Positions 1 through 4,871 of a DNA stretch of 8,584 nt are shown piece after piece. Both the position numbers and the translations under genes were made by a program. Position 1 is the first letter of the stretch; each line of letters begins with the position of its first letter. The notes under the pieces are model-generated. The model saw only the letters and a list, made by a program, of their open reading frames with translations, had not been told where the DNA came from and ran no database searches. The stretch is from NCBI GenBank assembly GCA_937950605.1, contig CALFDA010000008.1:1-8584 (forward strand), written 5' to 3'. Origin of the DNA: an uncultured PS1 clade bacterium (GTDB taxonomy: Bacteria > Pseudomonadota > Gammaproteobacteria > PS1 > Pseudothioglobaceae).

Positions 1-698
1 CTAATCCAGAGTTTTTGCTGAGAGTTTATATGCTGGATAATCGCAAAGATAAACGTCTTGAAGCAATAAATGTGCAGCTTGATAAACTTGGCATTAACAC
101 ACAACGCTTAACCAGACAGCAATTAGATAAGCGCGCTAAAAACCAAACGCATCAAGGCATTATTGCCGAGATACGCCCACCTACTCTACCCAACCAAAAT
201 GACCTAATACAATATGTTGATAAACTTAAAACCACACCTTTAATACTAATTTTAGACTCAATACAAGACCCAAGAAATCTAGGTGCTTGTCTACGTAGTG
301 CAAATGCAGCGGGTGTGAATTGTGTTGTGATTAATAAAAATGGTTCATCTCCTATCAATGCTTTGGTATATAAGACTTCAGCAGGGGCACTCAATCAACT
401 TAGAATATTTTTAGTAACTAATTTGATGCGCACAATTAACGCATTAAAAGCCAAAAATATTTGGGTGCTTGGTTTAGATAGCTCAAGCAAAACGTCGCTT
501 TATAAAATTGATTTCACAACCGCTACGGCAATAGTTATAGGTTCTGAAGGTTCGGGTTTGCGTGCTTTAACCAAAAAATCTTGCGACCAATTAGCAACTA
601 TTCCCATGCAAGGCAATGTGGAGAGTTTAAATGTCTCGGTTGCAACTGGTATTGGGTTATTTGAGATTAATAGACAAAGAATTAACACAACAGATTAA
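1..698 (+). CDS. rlmB: 23S rRNA (guanosine-2'-O)-methyltransferase RlmB, 5' end missing
   Basis: SPOUT/TrmH-family methyltransferase that 2'-O-methylates a guanosine in domain V of 23S rRNA, using S-adenosylmethionine. The gene enters from the left edge: the frame is open from base 3 (Asn-Pro-Glu-Phe before the TTG at 15), and by comparison with E. coli RlmB (243 residues) only a short N-terminal piece of the substrate-binding domain is missing. The visible part keeps the HQGIIAEI segment that ends the N-terminal domain. It also has all three SPOUT knot motifs: LDSIQDPRNLGACLRSANAAG, with the Asn-Leu-Gly and Arg-Ser core; IVIGSEGSGLR; and IPMQGNVESLNVSVATGIG, with the conserved Ser-Leu-Asn-Val-Ser. 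TTG 15 is therefore not the true start. The next gene starts 86 bases downstream behind its own promoter. The related TrmH and RlmB families are separated here by overall similarity to RlmB. Confidence 0.93.
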   Translation, partial: NPEFLLRVYMLDNRKDKRLEAINVQLDKLGINTQRLTRQQLDKRAKNQTHQGIIAEIRPPTLPNQNDLIQYVDKLKTTPLILILDSIQDPRNLGACLRSANAAGVNCVVINKNGSSPINALVYKTSAGALNQLRIFLVTNLMRTINALKAKNIWVLGLDSSSKTSLYKIDFTTATAIVIGSEGSGLRALTKKSCDQLATIPMQGNVESLNVSVATGIGLFEINRQRINTTD

Positions 699-699
699 G

Positions 700-742
700 C
701 AATTTTAACAACTTTGATGCCTGAGTTCGGATATTAAAATTG
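700..742. repeat. 9-bp AT-rich inverted repeat after rlmB
   Basis: CAATTTTAA (700-708) and TTAAAATTG (734-742) are perfect inverted copies separated by 25 bases. The right arm overlaps the TTGACA hexamer of the proposed yceD promoter (740-745). The arms are nearly all A and T, and no T-run follows directly, so this is a weak terminator candidate. It could equally be an operator or chance in AT-rich DNA. Confidence 0.3.
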
Positions 743-772
743 ACAACCTAGGAATATCTTTTTTGGTAAAAT
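740..772 (+). promoter_or_regulatory. Candidate promoter of the yceD-rpmF-plsX-fabH cluster
   Basis: A perfect TTGACA lies at 740-745. TAAAAT at 767-772 differs from the consensus -10 at one base and is preceded by TGG, forming an extended -10. The spacer is 21 bp, longer than the usual 17, so the extended -10 may do most of the work. A start near 779 would leave a leader of only about six bases before ATG 785. The GC-rich CCGCG just after the -10 resembles the discriminator of growth-rate-controlled promoters. Confidence 0.5.
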
Positions 773-784
773 CACCGCGTTTTG

Positions 785-1306
785 ATGAAACAAGGAATAC
801 CAAAACAAATTAAACTTTTTAAGTTTTCTTCTAGGTCGTTATTTTTTTCACAAACCTATAAAGTGAAAGATTTTCCTAGAATTTCGGACTTGGCGAGCAA
901 CCAAGAATCGGCAGTTGATGTTGAGCTTGGATTTGAACTTAAAGAAGGTAAAATTCCTTGTGTTAAAGGTAGAGTCGAACTGGATTTGGCATTAGTTTGT
1001 CAACGGTGTTTGGGTGAAGTCAGCATTCATTTAGAGCCTAAATTTCAGCTTGCTTTTATAAAGAATGAACAACAAGGGGAAGCATTAAAAGATGACTTTG
1101 AGACAATTCTAGGTGCTGACGACGAATTTTCAACAATTGAATTTATAACGGATGAGGTGCTAATATCTATTCCGATGGCACCGATGCATGATTATGCATG
1201 CGCATCGTATCAACAAGACACACAAGCAACAAGTAAGCAAAAGCGTGAAAATCCTTTTGCGATGTTAGAACAACTAAGGAGTAAAAATGGCCGTTCAAAA
1301 AAGTAG
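785..1306 (+). CDS. yceD: YceD/DUF177 family protein linked to bL32
   Basis: A 173-residue member of the DUF177 (YceD) family, nearly always encoded directly before rpmF. The family has been tied to 23S rRNA accumulation and large-subunit assembly, mainly from plant plastid work; its biochemical role in bacteria is uncertain. The protein shows the family layout: an N-terminal Ile-Pro-Lys segment, then the central CQRC (Cys72, Cys75) followed by LGEV, then an acidic stretch. Near the C-terminus come IPMAPMHDYAC (His135, Cys139) and the typical NPFAMLEQL ending. The two Cys pairs could bind a metal, but that is inference. ATG 785 is chosen; a TTG one codon earlier (782) is possible. No Shine-Dalgarno is visible. 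The last 20 bases overlap the start of rpmF, suggesting coupled translation. Confidence 0.9.
   Translation: MKQGIPKQIKLFKFSSRSLFFSQTYKVKDFPRISDLASNQESAVDVELGFELKEGKIPCVKGRVELDLALVCQRCLGEVSIHLEPKFQLAFIKNEQQGEALKDDFETILGADDEFSTIEFITDEVLISIPMAPMHDYACASYQQDTQATSKQKRENPFAMLEQLRSKNGRSKK
1276..1281 (+). promoter_or_regulatory. Shine-Dalgarno of rpmF
   Basis: AAGGAG, five bases before ATG 1287, inside the 3' end of yceD. It is the strongest ribosome binding site in the window, fitting a highly expressed ribosomal protein, and it fixes the rpmF start. Confidence 0.85.
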
Positions 1307-1490
1307 AAAAACCCCTGCAAAAAGAGGTATGCGTCGTTCGCACAATGCACTAACAAATCCAACTTTATCTGAAGACCAAGAAACAGGTGAAATTCATTTA
1401 CGTCACCATATAACTGCCGATGGCTACTATCGCGGCAAGAAAGTTATTAACACGACAAAAGTGGCAGATATTGCAGAAGCAGAAACTTAA
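1287..1490 (+). CDS. rpmF: 50S ribosomal protein bL32
   Basis: Large-subunit ribosomal protein bL32. The protein starts [20 protein letters not shown] and carries [16 protein letters not shown], both nearly identical to the E. coli protein ([20 protein letters not shown] and [16 protein letters not shown]). At 67 residues it is about ten longer than the 57-residue E. coli form, because of an acidic tail after KKVINTTK. It lacks the zinc-binding Cys set of the alternative bL32 type, as is usual in proteobacteria. It overlaps yceD by 20 bases and is 29 bases upstream of plsX, the standard arrangement that links ribosome and membrane lipid synthesis. Confidence 0.97.
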   Translation: [67 protein letters not shown]

Positions 1491-1519
1491 AAATCTCGCA
1501 AAAAGTTCTTTAATTTATT

Positions 1520-2545
1520 ATGACAATCAAGGTATCAATTGATGCGTCTGGTGGGGATTATGGAATACCCACTACAGTCATAGCAGGTATTAAGTCTTTA
1601 GATGTTTTGCCAGATCTACATCTAGTTTTTGTTGGCAATAGCAATGGCATTAAAACAGAGCTAAAGCAGCATCTTGCTAGTCAAAAGTTTAGCGAACGTT
1701 TTGACGTTGTGCATGCTAGTGAAATAGTCGCTATGAACGAATCGCCTTCAAGTGCATTACGCAAAAAAAAAGATGCCTCTATGCGTGTTGCTATAAACTT
1801 AATTAAAAACCACACGGTTGATGCTTGTGTTAGTGCTGGCAACACAGGTGCTTTAATGGCAATTTCACGTTTTGTGCTGAAAACTATCAACGGTATTGAT
1901 CGTCCTGCTCTTATGGGGCGTATTCCAACAATGAGCGGGCATACACATATGCTAGATTTAGGTGCAAATGTTGATTCTACTCCTAAGGCTTTAGTTGAAT
2001 TTGCTACTATGGGATCAATTGCAGTTAAATATACCGAAAACATTGCATCGCCAACTGTTGGTTTGTTAAATGTTGGCGAAGAAGAAGTAAAGGGCAACAA
2101 TAATATTAAAAAAGCTTCCGAATTACTAAAAGACTCAAACCTCAATTACGTAGGTTTTATCGAAGGCGACGACATTTACAAAGGCAGTGTTGATGTAGTC
2201 GTTTGTGATGGATTCGAAGGCAATATTGCTATTAAAGCAAGCGAGGGCGTTGCATTGATGATGGGGTATTATCTTAAACAATCTTTTACTCGAAGTATAT
2301 TCGCTAAAACCATTGGACTAATCGCCAAACCTGTTTTAAAAGATTTTAAAACTAGTATTGATCCTAGACAATATAACGGGGCTAGTTTATTAGGTTTGCG
2401 CGGTATTGTCATTAAAAGCCATGGCAGTGCTGACGCTGATGCTTTCTTTCAAGCGATAAAAGAGGCCTATCTTGAAGTACAAGCTAAAATTACTGAGAAG
2501 ATAGCAACTCAAGTATCTCTGGAATTAGGGCAGAATAATGAATAG
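1520..2545 (+). CDS. plsX: Phosphate acyltransferase PlsX
   Basis: Makes acyl-phosphate from acyl-ACP and inorganic phosphate. PlsY then uses the acyl-phosphate to acylate glycerol-3-phosphate, the first step of phospholipid synthesis. PlsX is a soluble enzyme that associates with the membrane. The 341 residues are close to the E. coli length (356). Visible landmarks are the N-terminal SIDASGGDYG (family usually DAMGGD), the ESP motif at 74-76, SAGNTGALMA near residue 105, HTHMLDLGANVD at 141-152, GLLNVGEE at 181-188, and CDGFEGNIAIKASEG at 229-243. ATG 1520 places the conserved IDAS at residues 7-10, as expected; no clear Shine-Dalgarno precedes it. A run of nine A (1763-1771) encodes Lys82-84. 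The stop overlaps fabH by eight bases. Confidence 0.96.
   Translation: MTIKVSIDASGGDYGIPTTVIAGIKSLDVLPDLHLVFVGNSNGIKTELKQHLASQKFSERFDVVHASEIVAMNESPSSALRKKKDASMRVAINLIKNHTVDACVSAGNTGALMAISRFVLKTINGIDRPALMGRIPTMSGHTHMLDLGANVDSTPKALVEFATMGSIAVKYTENIASPTVGLLNVGEEEVKGNNNIKKASELLKDSNLNYVGFIEGDDIYKGSVDVVVCDGFEGNIAIKASEGVALMMGYYLKQSFTRSIFAKTIGLIAKPVLKDFKTSIDPRQYNGASLLGLRGIVIKSHGSADADAFFQAIKEAYLEVQAKITEKIATQVSLELGQNNE
2527..2530 (+). promoter_or_regulatory. Shine-Dalgarno of fabH
   Basis: AGGG seven bases before ATG 2538, within the end of plsX. It supports the overlapping start. Confidence 0.55.
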
Positions 2546-3482
2546 ATTTGCAAGAATTATTGGCACAGGCTCTTATCTACCACCAAAGATTGTTACTAAT
2601 GACGATTTATCCAAAACAATTGACACTTCTGATGAATGGATTACCACGCGTACAGGCATTAAAGAAAGACGCATTGTTACTAATGAGTCAACCTGTGATT
2701 TAGGCGTTATAGCAGCTAACAATGCGCTGGATATGGCGGGAATTGATGCCGCTGGGCTAGATTTAATCATTTTAGCAACTACAACGCCAGATAAAATTTT
2801 TCCCGCAACAGCTACCATGTTACAAAAAGCTATTGGTGCTAACTGCCCAGCTTTTGATTTGCAATCGGTTTGCGCAGGATTTATTTTTGCTTTAACAACA
2901 GCAGAACAATACATCAAAACAGGTGCAGCTAACAAGGTATTAGTTGTTGGCAGTGAAACAATATCTCGTATTGTTGATTGGCAAGACCGATCTAGTGCTG
3001 TTTTATTTGGCGATGGTGCTGGTGCTGTAGTCCTTAGTGGAAGCGAAAAAACGGGCATTCTGCACTCAAAATTGTGTAGCGATGGCAATTATCTATCTTC
3101 TTTACAGGTTAATAATAATTTTATCAATGAAACAGGTTTTATTGAAATGTCTGGAAATGAGGTTTTTAAAATTGCAGTAAATCGCTTATCTGACATTGCA
3201 CAAGACACGCTAAACGCTTGCCAAATGAGCTCTGACGAACTAGATTGGATGATTCCACATCAAGCCAACATTCGCATTATCTCAGCGGTTGCCAAACGCA
3301 TTAACATGCCAATGGATAAAGTTGTGGTTACATTAGATAAACATGGCAATACCTCGGCTGCATCTATTCCATTAGCGCTTGATATAGCCATACGTGATGG
3401 ACGCATTCAAAAAGGACAAACCTTGTTATTTGAGGGTATCGGGGGCGGTTTTAGTTGGGGCAGTATTTTAATTAGAGCTTAA
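2538..3482 (+). CDS. fabH: Beta-ketoacyl-ACP synthase III
   Basis: Starts type II fatty acid synthesis by condensing acetyl-CoA with malonyl-ACP to form acetoacetyl-ACP. The 314-residue protein has the complete thiolase-fold signature: the N-terminal GTGSYLPP, and DEWITTRTGIKERR, which contains the Trp and Arg that contact CoA. The nucleophile Cys112 sits in QSVCAGF, His241 in MIPHQANIRI, and Asn271 in KHGNTSAASIPLAL. The C-terminus is GIGGGFSWGSILIR. These match the E. coli triad of Cys112, His244 and Asn274. It overlaps plsX by eight bases and is clearly co-transcribed with it. In many gammaproteobacteria fabD, fabG and acpP follow, but here the next gene is an arsenite exporter, so the rest of the pathway must lie elsewhere. 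Confidence 0.97.
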   Translation: MNRFARIIGTGSYLPPKIVTNDDLSKTIDTSDEWITTRTGIKERRIVTNESTCDLGVIAANNALDMAGIDAAGLDLIILATTTPDKIFPATATMLQKAIGANCPAFDLQSVCAGFIFALTTAEQYIKTGAANKVLVVGSETISRIVDWQDRSSAVLFGDGAGAVVLSGSEKTGILHSKLCSDGNYLSSLQVNNNFINETGFIEMSGNEVFKIAVNRLSDIAQDTLNACQMSSDELDWMIPHQANIRIISAVAKRINMPMDKVVVTLDKHGNTSAASIPLALDIAIRDGRIQKGQTLLFEGIGGGFSWGSILIRA

Positions 3483-3620
3483 TTATTTGTTTAGCAGTAC
3501 CCTAGCATGATATTGTCATGTGTGTATTTTGAACGCAACATGCAAAAGGATATTTTTATAACAATAGTTAGACTATAAGCAACAGATAGCTATAGATGCG
3601 AAGTATTGAGGGGCGATAAA
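3483..3620. other. Intergenic region fabH-ACR3, with short hairpin
   Basis: 138 bases without a gene. It holds a short perfect inverted repeat, CATGA (3506-3510) and TCATG (3516-3520), around a five-base loop. TGTGTATTTT follows, which is at best a weak terminator for the fab cluster. A possible promoter for the exporter is TTGAAC (3529-3534), a 16-base spacer, then TATTTT (3551-3556), each hexamer matching consensus at four of six positions. TATAAC at 3557-3562 is another -10 candidate without a good -35. No clear ArsR-type operator was recognised. Confidence 0.35.
3608..3613 (+). promoter_or_regulatory. Shine-Dalgarno of the ACR3 gene
   Basis: GAGGGG seven bases before ATG 3621. It decides for that ATG over the in-frame TTG at 3606, which lies before this site. 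Confidence 0.7.
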
Positions 3621-4727
3621 ATGACTAATAAATTATCTATTTTTGAGCGGTATTTAACCATCTGGGTGTTTCTTTGTATATTAGCAGGCATCGCTTTAGG
3701 AAAAATTGCACCCAAAATTGCAACAACACTTAATGATTTTTCAATTTATCAGGTTTCCATTCCTATTGCTGTATGTCTTTTTTTTATGATGTATCCTATT
3801 ATGGTGAAAATTGATTTTACTCAAGTTTTAAAATCAGCGAAAACACCAAAACCAGTAATTCTTACATTGTTTATTAATTGGCTAATAAAACCATTTTCTA
3901 TGTTTGTAATTGCTTATTTTTTTCTAGGATATTTATTCAAAGACTATTTGTTAGGCACAGAAATACTCGCAAGTGGAACAGAAGTTGAGTTATGGCGTAG
4001 TTATATTGCTGGTGCTATTTTGCTTGGTATTGCCCCGTGTACAGCAATGGTCTTAATGTGGGGTCATTTAGCAAAAGGCAATGCTGGTTTAACATTGGTG
4101 ATGGTGGCAATCAATGCACTAATAATGTTATTGCTGTATGGACCATTAGGCAGTTTGTTGCTTGATGTAAATTCAATGCCTGTGCCTTGGCAAACAATGT
4201 TATTTTCAGTATCAATTTATGTGGCATTGCCACTAATTGCAGGATATTTATCCAGAAAGTGGATACTTAAATATAAAGGATTAAAGTGGTTTAATGAAAA
4301 ATTTTTGCATTGGCTTACACCTGTTAGCATAATGGCACTGCTTTTAACATTGGTGCTTTTATTTTCATTCAAGGGTGAAGTTATTATTAACAATCCGCTT
4401 ACGATTTTATGGATTGCCGTACCGCTTTTTGTGCAAACTATTTTTATTTTTGCTATAGGCTATTTTGTGTTTGCAAGGTGGCTAAAACTCTCGTATCACG
4501 ATGCAGCACCAGCAGCCATTATTGGCGCATCAAATCACTTTGAAGTAGCAATTGCCTCTGCGGTTATGCTTTTTGGTTTATCTTCGGGTGCAGCTTTGGC
4601 TACTGTTGTTGGTGTGTTAATAGAAGTTCCGCTTATGCTTATGTTGGTGTTAGTATGCAAGCGTACTTGTAATATGTTTTACGAATGTCATTTAGATTAT
4701 CCTCAATGCAAGCCAAAAAAATACTAG
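3621..4727 (+). CDS. ACR3-family arsenite efflux transporter
   Basis: Membrane carrier of the ACR3 (bile acid/arsenite/riboflavin transporter) superfamily, which expels As(III), and sometimes Sb(III), using the proton gradient. The 368-residue protein is almost wholly hydrophobic, with about ten membrane segments. Family landmarks are the early MYPIMVKIDF, and GIAPCTAMVLMWGHLAKGNA with Cys140, which corresponds to the essential Cys of membrane helix 4. Also present are the ASNHFEVAIASA motif with Glu308 and GVLIEVPLML with Glu335. The first helix starts right after ATG 3621. The C-terminal tail is unusual, with four Cys in its last 23 residues (346, 350, 356, 363). No arsR, arsC or arsM is in view. 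It could be called acr3 or arsB; the two names cover different families and this one is ACR3. The substrate is inferred from the family. Confidence 0.88.
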   Translation: MTNKLSIFERYLTIWVFLCILAGIALGKIAPKIATTLNDFSIYQVSIPIAVCLFFMMYPIMVKIDFTQVLKSAKTPKPVILTLFINWLIKPFSMFVIAYFFLGYLFKDYLLGTEILASGTEVELWRSYIAGAILLGIAPCTAMVLMWGHLAKGNAGLTLVMVAINALIMLLLYGPLGSLLLDVNSMPVPWQTMLFSVSIYVALPLIAGYLSRKWILKYKGLKWFNEKFLHWLTPVSIMALLLTLVLLFSFKGEVIINNPLTILWIAVPLFVQTIFIFAIGYFVFARWLKLSYHDAAPAAIIGASNHFEVAIASAVMLFGLSSGAALATVVGVLIEVPLMLMLVLVCKRTCNMFYECHLDYPQCKPKKY

Positions 4728-4815
4728 AATTTTGCGCTAAAACAATAACGCCTAGATGTAGAATTTGGATTATGTATTCCAAACAGGCAACCCAAAAGCG
4801 TTAAACAAAATTCTA
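4725..4815. repeat. 10-bp inverted repeat bracketing the R-M upstream region, with inner hairpin
   Basis: TAGAATTTTG (4725-4734, starting on the ACR3 stop codon) and CAAAATTCTA (4806-4815) are perfect inverted copies 71 bases apart. Inside lies a second inverted repeat, TTTGGA (4764-4769) and TCCAAA (4778-4783), with an eight-base loop. TTTTC follows the outer right arm, so a long hairpin terminator for ACR3 is possible. No flanking duplication was seen that would mark a small transposable element. Confidence 0.45.
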
Positions 4816-4833
4816 TTTTCAACAAGCGTTAAA
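4796..4833 (+). repeat. Direct repeat AAGCGTTAAA x2, candidate operator
   Basis: AAGCGTTAAA occurs at 4796-4805 and again at 4824-4833, starts 28 bases apart. A degenerate third copy, TTGCGCTAAA, is at 4732-4741 (seven of ten bases). The second copy ends exactly where the proposed -35 hexamer of the R-M promoter begins, a position where a bound regulator would affect transcription. No C-protein gene is visible in the window. The regulatory role is inference. Confidence 0.45.
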
Positions 4834-4862
4834 GTGGCAGAATGTAGTTGCAATTTTAAAAT
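4834..4862 (+). promoter_or_regulatory. Candidate promoter giving a leaderless R-M transcript
   Basis: GTGGCA (4834-4839; four of six to consensus), a 17-bp spacer, then TAAAAT (4857-4862; five of six). The usual distance from -10 to start predicts +1 near 4869, only about three bases before ATG 4872. There is no Shine-Dalgarno in the bases before that ATG, which fits a leaderless or near-leaderless mRNA. Confidence 0.5.
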
Positions 4863-4871
4863 CCCTCACTA

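Noticed and set aside
152..3088. Long reverse-strand open frames opposite rlmB, plsX and fabH
   Set aside because: They lie wholly opposite well-identified genes and show no recognisable motifs; they are antisense shadows.
3506..3530. Strong terminator after fabH
   Set aside because: The stem is only five base pairs and AT-rich, and the T-run does not follow directly; it is recorded only as a weak element.
3606..3620. Earlier TTG start for the ACR3 gene
   Set aside because: The TTG lies before and partly within the GAGGGG ribosome binding site that serves ATG 3621 at ideal spacing, and the first membrane helix follows naturally from the ATG.
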